Below, piece after piece: positions 31,074 to 40,385 of a stretch of 43,234 nucleotides of DNA. Below the pieces are notes generated by a model. That model worked only from the letters and a program-made list of their open reading frames with translations. It was not told the DNA's origin and made no database searches. Made by a program: the position numbers and the translations under genes. Within the stretch, counting starts at the first letter, position 1. Each line of letters begins with the position of its first letter. The DNA comes from an uncultured Micrococcales bacterium. GTDB lineage: Bacteria > Actinomycetota > Actinomycetes > S36-B12 > UBA10799. Where the stretch lies: assembly GCA_937952095.1 (NCBI GenBank), contig CALFYG010000277.1, positions 1 through 43,234 on the forward strand, given 5' to 3'.

Positions 31074-31113
31074 GTCCCTCAGGTCACCGGCTCCGGCGTC
31101 CGATGATCACAGG

Positions 31114-33075
31114 GTGAGCACCCCCGCGCCGGACCCGATGCGCTTCGTGGTGGATGCGTTGGCCTCGCGCATGGGCGCCACCCGATGCGTGGTGTGGATG
31201 CCCGGCGAACAGGGTCTGCACGTGGTGGGTGCCATCGGGGTCGCCGCGGGGCCGGACCTCTCGCCCGACGATCTCATCGGGGCCTTCGGAGCCTCCCCCA
31301 CGGTGGTCCGCTCGCCCGCCGATCCCGACCTGCCGCTGGTGGCGGTGGCCGCCGTCGTCAGCGACCGCCCGCTGGCCGAGGCGCAGCAGGACCTCGACGA
31401 CGCCGCCCCCGTGCTGTCATTGGTGAGCCGCTCGGCCGAGGGAGTCCTGGAGGCGATCTCCGATCAGGCCGCCGTCCTCGACACCGCCGGGGTGATCGTG
31501 CGCGCGAACCGCGCGTGGCTGGAGGTGCCGGCCGCCCACCGCGCGGCCGTGGAACGCAGCCCGGTGGGCACCCACTACCCGGCGGCGCTCGCCGGCCAGG
31601 ATTCCCGCCCGGCGCAGATCGCGGCCGACGGCATCCGTTCCGTGCTGGCCGGGGCTTTGCCCGGCTTCCAGTCCGAGTACGACGTCGCCGCTGCCGAGCG
31701 CTCCTACAGCCTGCAGGTGGACCCGCTGCCCGAGGGCGGCGCGGTCGTGCGTCACGTCGACATCTCGTTCCGCAAACACCTGCAGCGCCAGCTCGCCCAC
31801 CGCGCGACCCACGACACCCTGACCGGACTTCCTAACCGGATGGTGATGGCCGACCGCCTCGGCCAGGCCCTGATCCGGGCAGCACGAACCCACAATTGCG
31901 TCGCGCTGCTCTTCTGCGACGTGGACCGGTTCAAACAGATCAACGACACACAGGGCCATGCAGTGGGCGATCAGGTCCTCGTGGCGATCGCACGACGCCT
32001 ACAGAACTGCGTACGGCAGTCCGACGTGGTCGCCCGGTTCGGCGGTGACGAGTTCGTGGTGATGCTCGAGGACATCGACGACGAGCAGGTCGCCGAGCGC
32101 CGGGCGAAGGACCTGCAGACGGCCGCCACCCATCCCATCGTCGTCGACGGCCGACCACTGGGATTCGGGTTGAGCATCGGCATCGCACTGCACGGTGGCA
32201 CGAGCACACCGGATGGCGGTGAGATCGCGACCCTGCTCGCCGATTCCGATGCCGCCATGTACGCGGCCAAACTCGCCGGACGCGGCACCGTCCACGTCTT
32301 CGAGACCGCTGACCGCGACACCAAACAGGATCCGGCAACCATCGCGCCGGCACTGCGCACCGCCGCCCTCAACGACGAGATCCGGATGATGGTGCAGCCG
32401 ATCGTCGACCTCGCGGATGAACGGGTGAGTAGCTTCGAGTCCCTGGTCCGGTGGGACCTCCCAGAGGTTGGTCGCCTGTCGCCCGCGGACTTCCTGCAGA
32501 CCGCCGAGGAGACCGGGGCGATCGTCGAGATCGGGCACAGCATCCTGCGCCAGACCCTCGACTTCGCGCGGGGCTTGCCGGACCAGATGAGCGTCTCGGT
32601 CAACGTGTCCTGGACCGAACTGGCCCAGGAGGACTATCCCGACCTGGTGCTGACCGCACTGGCCAATGCGGGGATCGCACCGGAGCGACTGTCACTGGAG
32701 ATCCTGCTTCCCGCGACAGCCGACCACGCCGCACTGGCACGGCTGCACCGCCTGCGGGAGGCCGGCGTCGGTGTCACGCTCGACGCCTTCGGCCGGCAGC
32801 CGGTGGAACTGAAGATGTTGCCCTACGTACGGGCGACGACCCTCAAGGTCGACCGTGCATTGACCGCCTACACGACCGGCCCCCAGGGCGCCGGACGGAT
32901 GCTCGCGGGCGTGGTGGGCCTGGCGAACCGTCTCGGCCTGGCCTGCATCGCCGAGGGCATCGAGACCCTGGAGCAGGCGCAGGCCGCTGCGGAACTGGGG
33001 TTCACGCGCGGTCAAGGGTTCTACTACGGAAAACCGATCGACCCGACCGAGGTGGATCTCAGCGCGATGCGGTGA
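31114..33075 (+). CDS. GGDEF-EAL protein with intact cyclase and degenerate EAL domain
   Basis: 653 aa: GAF-like N-terminus (about 5-110), PAS-like (110-220), GGDEF (232-398) and EAL (412-650). The GGDEF site is intact (R-F-G-G-D-E-F, 308-314) with I-site R301-Q-S-D304. The EAL domain is altered: E-S-L for EAL (442-444), E-I-L-L where E-x-T-E is expected (529-532), and D557-A558-F-G where D-D-F-G binds metal. N498, K578, E614 and the QG near 634 remain. It probably makes c-di-GMP and uses the EAL part as a sensor rather than a phosphodiesterase. The 3' end overlaps the convergent YhhN gene by 17 bp. Confidence 0.9.
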   Translation: MSTPAPDPMRFVVDALASRMGATRCVVWMPGEQGLHVVGAIGVAAGPDLSPDDLIGAFGASPTVVRSPADPDLPLVAVAAVVSDRPLAEAQQDLDDAAPVLSLVSRSAEGVLEAISDQAAVLDTAGVIVRANRAWLEVPAAHRAAVERSPVGTHYPAALAGQDSRPAQIAADGIRSVLAGALPGFQSEYDVAAAERSYSLQVDPLPEGGAVVRHVDISFRKHLQRQLAHRATHDTLTGLPNRMVMADRLGQALIRAARTHNCVALLFCDVDRFKQINDTQGHAVGDQVLVAIARRLQNCVRQSDVVARFGGDEFVVMLEDIDDEQVAERRAKDLQTAATHPIVVDGRPLGFGLSIGIALHGGTSTPDGGEIATLLADSDAAMYAAKLAGRGTVHVFETADRDTKQDPATIAPALRTAALNDEIRMMVQPIVDLADERVSSFESLVRWDLPEVGRLSPADFLQTAEETGAIVEIGHSILRQTLDFARGLPDQMSVSVNVSWTELAQEDYPDLVLTALANAGIAPERLSLEILLPATADHAALARLHRLREAGVGVTLDAFGRQPVELKMLPYVRATTLKVDRALTAYTTGPQGAGRMLAGVVGLANRLGLACIAEGIETLEQAQAAAELGFTRGQGFYYGKPIDPTEVDLSAMR

Positions 33076-33748
33076 GGAGATCCCCCACACCGGACAGTCG
33101 CCCCAAGTTCTGCAGAACCCCCACCACGATCAGCAACTGCCCGACGATGTAGGTCGGCATGATCAGCGATCCTGCGGCGTCGGGCAGCAGGTCGGTGACC
33201 CCGGTGAGAGCGATGAGGCTGTCGGAGAGCAGGAAGAGGATGGCACCGACCGCCGTGCTCGGGGAGACACCGGTGGCCAGCACCGCCATGGTGACCAGCG
33301 CGGCGGCATAGACGACGATCGGCACGGCCAGACCCCCGAGATCGGGCAGCAGCAGTGCGAGCAGCACCGCGCCGTAGAGCAGGTACGGCAACACCAGCCA
33401 TGGCCTCGTCCGCAGCGGCCCCAGCGCGGCGTAGGGACGGAAGCCCACGATGTAGCAGATCTGCGCCCCTAGGAACGCCGCAACACCGAGGACGAAGAAC
33501 AGGTCACCGTCACCGATGAGCAGCAGATCCCCGACCCAGGAGAAGACCAGCGCCGCCGTCACCCACCGGACCAACCGGTGTTCCAGTCCGTCGAGACACG
33601 CGGTGAAGTACGCCAGCAGCAGCGGCATCAACAGCGCCTTCGTCCCCACATTCACGACGGTCGCTTCAAGCAGTCCGGAGGCGATGTTCACCAGCGACAC
33701 CACGACATAGGCCAGGAGCCAGGCTCTGGCGGTGCGCCGACCGAACAT
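33059..33748 (-). CDS. YhhN family membrane protein (lysoplasmalogenase-like)
   Basis: 229 aa with seven or eight transmembrane helices. The motif S-W-V-G-D-L-L-L and F-L-G-A-Q-I-C-Y-I-V-G-F are the YhhN/TMEM86 signature, with L-L-S-D-S-L-I-A-L near the C-terminus. Family members cleave vinyl-ether lysophospholipids (animal TMEM86B), but the bacterial role is unproven. ATG at 33748 is the natural start; upstream in-frame sequence looks non-coding. The 3' end overlaps the GGDEF-EAL gene by 17 bp. The gene on the other side is divergent by 48 bp. Confidence 0.83.
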   Translation of the reverse strand: MFGRRTARAWLLAYVVVSLVNIASGLLEATVVNVGTKALLMPLLLAYFTACLDGLEHRLVRWVTAALVFSWVGDLLLIGDGDLFFVLGVAAFLGAQICYIVGFRPYAALGPLRTRPWLVLPYLLYGAVLLALLLPDLGGLAVPIVVYAAALVTMAVLATGVSPSTAVGAILFLLSDSLIALTGVTDLLPDAAGSLIMPTYIVGQLLIVVGVLQNLGRLSGVGDLLTASR

Positions 33749-33796
33749 GCTGGCAGTGTGGCAGGTCGAGCGGGCCGACACGTACAGTTCATGACC

Positions 33797-34225
33797 GTGG
33801 CGCAGCGAAAAGTCGTCAGTGACGGCAGCCAGATGAACGTGCGGACCAACCGCCTCGGACTGCTCAGCATCCATGCGACAGCACCCGTGATCGACGGCGA
33901 GGTATCCGAGTCCGCCTTGAACTTCACTGTGCGCATCGATCAGGTCGTCACCGGAAACCCACTGCTCGACCCCGAGCTGCACGCGTTGATCCGCGAGATC
34001 ACCCGCGGGATCCTGACCTACTCCGGACAGCGTAACGGCGACGCGTTCGACGGTCAGGCCACGGCCGGCAGCCTCATCGTCCCCCTCACTTTGAACACGA
34101 GCGGCACAGGCCCACTCGAGGTCTCAGGTTCCTCGCAGTTCTCCGACGTCCACGTGCCCTTGCCGGGACTCGGCCACATCAAGCACCTGGTCGTCGATAT
34201 CGACGGAAGGCTGCACGTGGAGTGA
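33797..34225 (+). CDS. Small beta-rich protein, possibly YceI-like
   Basis: 142 aa from GTG at 33797 (TACAGT ends 8 nt upstream; ATG at 33791 is also in frame). It has alternating beta-strand patterns: M-N-V-R-T-N-R-L-G-L-L-S, N-F-T-V-R-I-D, S-L-I-V-P-L-T-L-N and H-L-V-V-D-I-D-G-R-L-H-V, with a helix L-H-A-L-I-R-E-I-T-R-G-I-L. The order and the V-R-T-N-R-L-G-L opening recall YceI-like lipocalin-fold proteins that bind isoprenoids or lipids, but the family's conserved A-G-H motif is missing, so this is only a suggestion. No signal peptide is seen. A strong hairpin follows. Confidence 0.6.
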   Translation: MAQRKVVSDGSQMNVRTNRLGLLSIHATAPVIDGEVSESALNFTVRIDQVVTGNPLLDPELHALIREITRGILTYSGQRNGDAFDGQATAGSLIVPLTLNTSGTGPLEVSGSSQFSDVHVPLPGLGHIKHLVVDIDGRLHVE

Positions 34226-34230
34226 CATTC

Positions 34231-34277
34231 CTTTCGGTGAAAATGTGGCACCTCACGTGTCACTTCTTCACCGAAAG
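34231..34277. terminator. Bidirectional terminator hairpin
   Basis: CTTTCGGTGAA (34231-34241) and TTCACCGAAAG (34267-34277) form a perfect 11-bp outer stem, with a weaker inner pair GTGGCAC/GTGTCAC. It lies between convergent genes ending at 34225 and 34305. Confidence 0.75.
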
Positions 34278-34304
34278 CCGCCGCAAGGGTCTCCACCCAC
34301 ACGC

Positions 34305-35084
34305 TCAGCCGTACATGACCTGGGTCTGCTCGCTGTACGCGACCGGCACACCGTCGCGGACCAGCATCCCGGTCACGGTCGACAGCGGCCCACTGCGCCA
34401 GGTCGCCTCTTCCCGCAGCCACGACCACTGCTCGCCGTCGCAGGAATCGACGTCGCCGTGGAAATGCACGTGCCAGCGCACCGAACTCGCCGAGACCGGT
34501 TTGGAGACGAGCGCCATCACCGGCGGCGGCCAGGCGTCGAGGTGGCTGAGCAGCGCCGCGACCCCACGGGCCGGGCCGATGTTGCGCACCCATCCGCCGG
34601 CCACCGCCCGCGAGGACCCACTCATCGGGAAGTCCCCCTCGCCGTAGCGGACGGACATGTTCTGCAGGAACTCCGGGGTGACGCCGTCGATGCGCGGAAT
34701 CTCGATGGCGTCGTGGAATGACCGCTCGGGCTCCGGCAGTTCCGGGACGTGGTCGAAGGGACCCTCCCCCGGGTCGGCGAGCAGGAACCGGCCGATCGCA
34801 CTGGGCTTGCCGTCCTTCTCCAGCGTGACCCCGAGGTGTGTCATGTTCTTGCCGGCGCGGCGGCCGTCGATGCGCAGGTGGACCTCCCCCGGCGGCACCG
34901 GCTCGATGAAGTACACGTCGACGCTGCGCACCGAGCGCTCATCGGCGGCCTGCGCAGCCCGGACCAGATACCCGGCGACCAGCCCGCCGTAGGTCGTGCG
35001 CCCCTGACCCCATCCATCAGGCACGTGCGCGGACCATCCACCAGGTTCCGTGTGCAGGGTCAGCGCCGTTTCAAGATCCACCAT
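34305..35084 (-). CDS. Acyl-CoA thioesterase, TesB-like double hotdog
   Basis: 259 aa from ATG at 35084. First hotdog has G-R-T-T-Y-G-G-L-V-A-G-Y-L-V-R-A (the G-G-x-x-A helix start) and R-S-V-D-V-Y-F-I-E-P-V-P-P-G; the second ends W-L-R-E-E-A-T-W-R-S and Q-T-Q-V-M-Y. This matches the TesB-like thioesterase group used by actinomycetes to hydrolyse acyl-CoAs. A GTG at 35105 is possible. The LuxR regulator ends 26 bp upstream on the same strand. Confidence 0.82.
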   Translation of the reverse strand: MVDLETALTLHTEPGGWSAHVPDGWGQGRTTYGGLVAGYLVRAAQAADERSVRSVDVYFIEPVPPGEVHLRIDGRRAGKNMTHLGVTLEKDGKPSAIGRFLLADPGEGPFDHVPELPEPERSFHDAIEIPRIDGVTPEFLQNMSVRYGEGDFPMSGSSRAVAGGWVRNIGPARGVAALLSHLDAWPPPVMALVSKPVSASSVRWHVHFHGDVDSCDGEQWSWLREEATWRSGPLSTVTGMLVRDGVPVAYSEQTQVMYG

Positions 35085-35110
35085 GAGATCAGTCTCGCGC
35101 GCCACCCGGC

Positions 35111-37612
35111 TCAGGACTCCAGCAGCCCGCGTTCCCGTGCTCGCGCGAGGGCATCGTCGCGGTTTCCGGCGTGCAGTTTCGCGTACAACCGGCGGAGCCG
35201 GGTCTTGACCGTGTTCACGGAGATCCCGAGGCTGTCGGCGATGTCGGCGTTGCGCGCGCGGGTGGGAAGGAACGCCAGCAACTGCAGTTCCCCCCGGCTC
35301 AGCGAGGTGTCAAGCTCGCGCACCCGCGGCTCGACGTCATCGGCCGGCCGAGACTTCAGCAGCCACAGAAGGTCGTCATCCTGATACTCACGTGCGGTGT
35401 CGCGGGCGAACTCGAGCACGTCCTCCATGGGTGGGGAGAGCAACTGTCCGATTCCGTTCGCGGCAGCGATGGACGCCGCCTTGCGCAGGTGCCCCTGTGC
35501 CATCCGCCGGCTGGAGTGCAGGTGCAGGCAGGCCAGCAGCAGGTGCCGCAGTGACTCCACGCGCGGGTTCTGACCACGCACACCCTCCAGGGTCCTGCGG
35601 GCCAGCGCCGGCTGCCGGGTGAGCCCGGCACGCGCCCACAGCAGCGAGCGCAGATCCCCGGGCGGCAGACCGCGGATGAGTCGCTCCGCGCGCACAGGGT
35701 CCCCCGCGAGCAGGTGAGCCAGTGCCTGCGCCTGGTTCAGCGGCACGAGCATTCCGGTGTCAGGGGTGTCCGCAGTGGCCAAAGCCCGCGCCTGGGTCAG
35801 GGCCCGCAGGGCGCCCGGGTAGTCCCCCCGCAGCGTGTTCGCTCGCCCCACCGTCAGCCACGCCCACGCCGCCTCCGACAGGTTGCCGATGGCCTCCGAG
35901 TGTTCCGCAATGGTGCTCGCCTGCTCCACCGCCTCGCTGAAGTTGCCACGCTCCATCTCGACGCATGCCGCGGCCTGCAACGGCATGAAGTGGGACAACC
36001 GAGTCTCGTCGATCTCCATGCGCAGCGCCCATCGCCTCGCCGCCTCCACATGGACGGCCGCCCGCGTGACATAGCCGTTCTCGAAAGCCACCTGCGCGCG
36101 CAGACCCGCCAGACGCAGTTCCCGGATGATGTCGTTGGTGAAGGGCCGGTCCTCGAACGCCTGCAGAAGTCGGTGGGCCGCCTCGTACTGTCCGCACAGA
36201 AGCATGCCCCGCACCGTCACCAACGGAGCCAATTGTGTGGCATCACTGGTCACCAGGGCTTCGGAGTACGGCGCCAGCGCCCGGCGGCCCGCAGAGATCA
36301 TCGTGGCCGTATCGGCGTGGAAGCCGGCGAGGTAGCCGCGCAGTAGTGCTTCGTCGGCGTACCACGAGTCGTCCGCCAACGCGGGGTCCCGGTCCGCGGC
36401 TTCTCTGCGCGCGGCGAGTTCGGCACCGATCAACGCCAGCGTCGCGTCGGCGCCACGAATGTCATAGGACAGCGCCTGCCCCCAGCCCACCCGGATGAGG
36501 TGCCCGATCCGGTCGTGATAGCCCGCACCGATCTGGTCGTACCACTGCAGGATCTCGTCGGCCCGACCCTTCGCGAACAACTCCGACTCGTGGTGGGTGA
36601 GGAACCTGCCAGCGTCCTCGGAACGACCCGAGGCGACCAAGTGGTGCATAGCCCGGGGGACGTCGTCAGAGGCCATGAACCATTCGGCCGCCGCCGAATG
36701 GGCCGCGACCCGGCCCGCGTACGAGTACTGCATCAACAGTGCGGTGAGCAGCGGATGCCGCACCCACCAGCGCCCCGAGTGTCCCTCCGGCGCCGGGGCC
36801 GGCCGCACGAAGGCATGCGCGGTCTCGAGTTCCAGCAATTGCTCGGCGGCGTTCGGGTCCCCTGTGACAGCCGCTGCCGGACCCGCTGCGAGTTCGGCCA
36901 GGACCGTCGTGGCGATCAGGAAGTCGCGGCGGTGTGGAGGCAGTTCGGCGAACCATGCGCCCAGCAGTTCGACGGCGATTTCATCCGTGCGCCACTGCCG
37001 CGCCACCCGCATCTGCGACGCGCCGGCCACGAGCGCCGCAGCCCAGCCGTCGGCACCCGTGATGACCGTCTCCGCGTCCTCGATGTCCACCGACGGCACG
37101 ATCGCTTGGATCAGGGCGAACGCCTCGTCGGCGGTGAACGCCAGGTCCTGCTCATCCAGAGCCGTGACCCTCGCGAACGGCCCGATCCTGCAGTGTGTGC
37201 TGATCGCCAACCGGACGGATGCGGGCAGGCGCTGCACGAGCATCCTGAGGTCCCTGGTCAGCTCGAGGTGGATGTCGGGATCCAACCCGTCGAGGATCAC
37301 CCAGTCACCCTGATGGGTGGTCAACGCCGCGAGTAGATCATCCAGGTCCGGGCCGTCGGCCCCGAGTGCTGCGGCAAGGAGTCCACGGGCCTGCTCGTCG
37401 GTGACGGTCGCGTCCAGTGCCACCCAGGCGCATCGCCGGGATCGCATGGCCTGCCCCAGCGCAGTGGTGGCCCCGTAACCTGGCGCGCACGTGATCACGC
37501 AGGTCTCCCCCGGCGGCGTCGCGAGGATCTTCTCGTCCACGCGTGGTCGCTGCACCAGAGCGGCCGCGAGGGGCGGCGCCTGCAGGCGGAACACGGGCAC
37601 GTTGAGGGTCAT
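35111..37612 (-). CDS. Large LuxR-family regulator (LAL/MalT-like) with degenerate P-loop
   Basis: 833 aa. N-terminal NTPase-like domain: the P-loop region reads A-P-G-Y-G-A48-T-T where MalT-type proteins have G-x-x-G-x-G-K-T, so the ATP lysine is replaced by Ala; the Walker B-like D-W-V-I-L-D-G-L-D is retained. A TPR-like helical middle follows, and a C-terminal LuxR HTH: L-S-R-G-E-L-Q-L-L-A-F-L, then A-D-I-A-D-S-L-G-I-S-V-N-T-V-K-T-R-L. Start at ATG 37612: TATTCT ends 8 nt before it. LAL proteins usually activate target operons when ligand and ATP bind; loss of the Lys suggests ATP-independent control. The target is unknown; the thioesterase gene follows 26 bp downstream. Confidence 0.87.
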   Translation of the reverse strand: MTLNVPVFRLQAPPLAAALVQRPRVDEKILATPPGETCVITCAPGYGATTALGQAMRSRRCAWVALDATVTDEQARGLLAAALGADGPDLDDLLAALTTHQGDWVILDGLDPDIHLELTRDLRMLVQRLPASVRLAISTHCRIGPFARVTALDEQDLAFTADEAFALIQAIVPSVDIEDAETVITGADGWAAALVAGASQMRVARQWRTDEIAVELLGAWFAELPPHRRDFLIATTVLAELAAGPAAAVTGDPNAAEQLLELETAHAFVRPAPAPEGHSGRWWVRHPLLTALLMQYSYAGRVAAHSAAAEWFMASDDVPRAMHHLVASGRSEDAGRFLTHHESELFAKGRADEILQWYDQIGAGYHDRIGHLIRVGWGQALSYDIRGADATLALIGAELAARREAADRDPALADDSWYADEALLRGYLAGFHADTATMISAGRRALAPYSEALVTSDATQLAPLVTVRGMLLCGQYEAAHRLLQAFEDRPFTNDIIRELRLAGLRAQVAFENGYVTRAAVHVEAARRWALRMEIDETRLSHFMPLQAAACVEMERGNFSEAVEQASTIAEHSEAIGNLSEAAWAWLTVGRANTLRGDYPGALRALTQARALATADTPDTGMLVPLNQAQALAHLLAGDPVRAERLIRGLPPGDLRSLLWARAGLTRQPALARRTLEGVRGQNPRVESLRHLLLACLHLHSSRRMAQGHLRKAASIAAANGIGQLLSPPMEDVLEFARDTAREYQDDDLLWLLKSRPADDVEPRVRELDTSLSRGELQLLAFLPTRARNADIADSLGISVNTVKTRLRRLYAKLHAGNRDDALARARERGLLES

Positions 37613-37728
37613 GTCCTTCCAGAATATGGCGCCAGCGCAGAAGCGGGTCATCCCTCGGGAGTGACGTGACTCGCGGATCGACGCATTTCCTCTAGCCTCA
37701 ACACGTACCGGAAGTAGCGAGGAGAGCA

Positions 37729-39108
37729 ATGGATCTGCAACAGGCACCCAAGACCGCCAAACAGGTGCAGGCGTTCTTCAGTACACCCCGACCGAGCCGC
37801 CAGCAGCGGCACGCGGAGGGCGAGGGCCTGCGGGCACAGGTTCCACTGGAGTCCATGGCGGATCTGCCCTCCGAACGGGGGGACGCCCTCGCGCTACTGA
37901 CCAGCCAGGAGAAGGACCGGCTCCCGGACCTGATCCGACTTCGTCATGAGCGCATGACCACCGACCCGTTCGCCTTCCTGCGGGGCGCGGCGCTGGTGAT
38001 GGCCGACGACCTCAGCCGCACCCCGAACTCCGGGATCAGCGTGCAGCTGTGCGGTGACGCGCACGTGGCGAACTTCGGCATGTTCGCCTCGCCGGAACGC
38101 GACCTCGTATTCGATCTCAACGACTTCGACGAGACCCTTCCCGGGCCCTTCGAGTGGGATGTCAAGCGCCTTGCCGCGAGCCTCGTGGTCGCAGGCCATG
38201 CCAACGGCCACAAGCCGAAGCAGATCCGGAAAGCGGCGCGCGAGGCTGTCAGCAAATACCGCGAGACGATGGCGCAGTTGGCGACCATGCGCACATTGGA
38301 CGTCTGGTACGCCACCGTGAACTTCGCCGAACTCCTTAAGGCGGTCCGCCAGACGTCCCTCGGGAAGGCCGCGGAGAAGGCGGGGAAGAAGGCCGGCAGG
38401 CGCACCGGCGACAGTGCCGTGGCCAAACTGACCGAGGTGGTCGATGGGAAGCGGCAGTTCCGTCCGGACCCGCCCCTTGTCGTGCGGGTCCCTGACGAGG
38501 ATCGCGAGCGGGTCGAACGGGACTTCGCCGAGATCTACGCCAGGTATCTGGCGACCCTTCCGCCGGACCGCATCGCGCTGCTCATGCAGTTCTCCTACCT
38601 CGACATCGCCCACAAAGTCGTCGGCGTCGGCAGCGTGGGGACCCGCGCGATCGCCGTTCTTCTGGAGTCCGGCGACAAGGATCCGCTGATCCTGCAATTC
38701 AAGCAGGCGGGGCAGTCGGTGTTGGAGAACTACCTCACACCCAGCAACTTCAGCGAGTCGGGCAAGCGGGTGGTCGTGGGCCAACGAGTGATGCAAACAG
38801 TCGGGGACCCGTTCCTCGGATGGTGCCGCAGTACCGGTGACCACCCCTTCGACTTCTACGGCCGGCAGCTGCGTGACATGAAGGGGTCCATCGAGACCGT
38901 CGGCTTGAGCCCGGACGCCCTGCAGGTGTACGCCCGTATCTGCGGCGCGGTGCTGGCACGCGCACATGCTCGTGGTGGGGACCCTTCGAAGATCACCGGC
39001 TACCTCGGTGAGGAGGCCACCTTCGATGAGGCGGTCGCAGACTTCGCCATGGGCTACGCCGACCTCAATGAGCGGGACTACGAGGCACTCAAGGCCACTT
39101 TGGCCTGA
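37729..39108 (+). CDS. DUF2252 domain protein
   Basis: 459 aa. Features of DUF2252: H-E-R-M-T-T-D-P-F-A-F-L-R-G, C-G-D-A-H-V-A-N-F-G, F-D-L-N-D-F-D-E-T-L-P-G-P-F-E-W-D-V-K-R-L (in two parts), V-G-V-G-S-V-G-T-R and A-R-A-H-A-R-G-G-D. The G-D-x-H-x-x-N and D-F-D motifs resemble kinase-like phosphotransferase active sites, so a small-molecule kinase role is conceivable, but the family has no settled function. GAGGAG precedes the ATG. The next gene overlaps its stop by 1 nt (TGATG), so the two are coupled. Confidence 0.9.
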   Translation: MDLQQAPKTAKQVQAFFSTPRPSRQQRHAEGEGLRAQVPLESMADLPSERGDALALLTSQEKDRLPDLIRLRHERMTTDPFAFLRGAALVMADDLSRTPNSGISVQLCGDAHVANFGMFASPERDLVFDLNDFDETLPGPFEWDVKRLAASLVVAGHANGHKPKQIRKAAREAVSKYRETMAQLATMRTLDVWYATVNFAELLKAVRQTSLGKAAEKAGKKAGRRTGDSAVAKLTEVVDGKRQFRPDPPLVVRVPDEDRERVERDFAEIYARYLATLPPDRIALLMQFSYLDIAHKVVGVGSVGTRAIAVLLESGDKDPLILQFKQAGQSVLENYLTPSNFSESGKRVVVGQRVMQTVGDPFLGWCRSTGDHPFDFYGRQLRDMKGSIETVGLSPDALQVYARICGAVLARAHARGGDPSKITGYLGEEATFDEAVADFAMGYADLNERDYEALKATLA

Positions 39109-40052
39109 TGGCACTGTTCACCAAACCGGCCGAGGGGACCGGGAAGTTCGCGGCGATCCTGCTCGTGGCGATCATGATCCCCTCGGCGGTGGCCACGGCG
39201 ATCGGCGGCACCCAGGCGGGCATGGCCTTCGGGCTGGCGGCCGGGTTCACCATGGCGGTGGCGCCGTTCGCCGGGACCCGCCAGGCACTGGGCTCCGCCG
39301 TGATCGCCGCCGGTTTGGCCGCCGCGGCCTCCTGGGCCGACGAGCGGGCGTGGGCGATCGCCGCCCTGATGCTCGTGGCCGCCGCACTGCAGGCGGTGAC
39401 CAACCAGTTCTCCGCCGGTCTGATGACCCTGGCACCGATCATTGTCATCCTGTTCGGTCCCGCCTCCCTGCAGTTCACCCCGGCGGCGGCGTTCGGCTAT
39501 GTGCTGGCCGGCGGGGTGTTCGGCTGGCTGCTGGTCCGGGTGCTGAAGTTCACCGCCGATCGCCGGCCCGTGCCCGCCGAGGTGGCATGGCGTCATGCCG
39601 TGGTCGTGGGGGTGCTCTCCGCAGTGGCCATGTACTGGACGGTCGCGAACTCCATCCCCCACGGCTACTGGATCGCGGTCACGCTGGTGGTGGCGTTGCG
39701 GCCACTGCCCGAGGAACGGGCCGACACCCTGCGCGGCCGACTCCTCGGCACCCTGCTCGGCGCGCTCATCGCGTTCCTGGTGATCGTCGCCCTGCCCACT
39801 CTGCTGGCGGCGCTGGTCGCGGCCGTCTGCCTCTACTGGCTCGCGGTCTACTCGATGAGCGGCAACTACTTCATGCAGACCCTTTTCCTCACCCCGATGT
39901 TGCTGATCTTCGCCACACTCGGCGACGAGGAGAAGGGCCTGGTCTACACCGGCGAGCGGGTCTTCTTCACCATCGTCGGGGTGGCCGTCGGCGTGGTCGC
40001 CGCCATCGTGCTGGACAGGTGGGACAAGGTGGCCGCTGACCGGGTGGCGTGA
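39108..40052 (+). CDS. FUSC-like integral membrane protein
   Basis: 314 aa with about ten hydrophobic helices in two similar halves. The second half has I-P-H-G-Y-W-I-A-V-T-L-V-V-A-L-R-P followed by E-E-R-A-D-T-L-R-G-R-L-L-G-T-L-L-G, the FUSC motif of aromatic-acid-type exporters (FusC/AaeB). A large soluble domain, present in AaeB, is missing. It could export organic acids. Overlaps DUF2252 by 1 nt, so the two are probably made together. Confidence 0.78.
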   Translation: MALFTKPAEGTGKFAAILLVAIMIPSAVATAIGGTQAGMAFGLAAGFTMAVAPFAGTRQALGSAVIAAGLAAAASWADERAWAIAALMLVAAALQAVTNQFSAGLMTLAPIIVILFGPASLQFTPAAAFGYVLAGGVFGWLLVRVLKFTADRRPVPAEVAWRHAVVVGVLSAVAMYWTVANSIPHGYWIAVTLVVALRPLPEERADTLRGRLLGTLLGALIAFLVIVALPTLLAALVAAVCLYWLAVYSMSGNYFMQTLFLTPMLLIFATLGDEEKGLVYTGERVFFTIVGVAVGVVAAIVLDRWDKVAADRVA

Positions 40053-40060
40053 CGCGCAGG

Positions 40061-40084
40061 AATACCCCGTACGCGTATGGTGTT
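40061..40084. promoter_or_regulatory. Putative CsoR operator and promoter for csoR-copZ
   Basis: AATACC and GGTGTT (one mismatch as inverted repeat) flank 12 bp; TATGGT (40076-40081) serves as -10. CsoR-type repressors bind GC-rich interrupted palindromes over their own promoter; the position fits autoregulation. GGAGGT precedes the csoR ATG. Confidence 0.5.
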
Positions 40085-40106
40085 TTCACGACGACGGAGG
40101 TCACTG

Positions 40107-40385
40107 ATGCAGTTCGATGACGAGGCGAAGAAGGCCCAGGTCCACCGCCTGCGCCGGATCGAGGGCCAGGTGCGCGGCCTGCAACGGCTGATCGAGAGCG
40201 ACAGCGACTGTGTCGACGTGCTCACCCAGGTGTCGGCCACTACCCGGGCCCTGGAGTCGTTCGCGATCCAACTCGTCGAGCAGCATCTGCAGACCTGCGT
40301 GCGGGAGGCCAGTGAGAACGGCGTCGACCCGCAGGAGAAGGTGTCCGAGATCACGGCGGCAATCGCCAGATTGGTGCGGTCATGA
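40107..40385 (+). CDS. csoR: CsoR-type copper-sensing repressor
   Basis: 92 aa, all-helical. R-R-I-E-G-Q-V-R-G-L is the family signature, and metal ligands C35, H60 and C64 have the CsoR spacing (C-x24-H-x3-C) of Cu(I) sensors. Without copper it represses; Cu(I) binding releases DNA. ATG at 40107 follows GGAGGT by 6 nt; an upstream ATG at 40077 lies in the operator. copZ overlaps its stop (ATGA). No copA ATPase is in the window. Confidence 0.93.
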   Translation: MQFDDEAKKAQVHRLRRIEGQVRGLQRLIESDSDCVDVLTQVSATTRALESFAIQLVEQHLQTCVREASENGVDPQEKVSEITAAIARLVRS

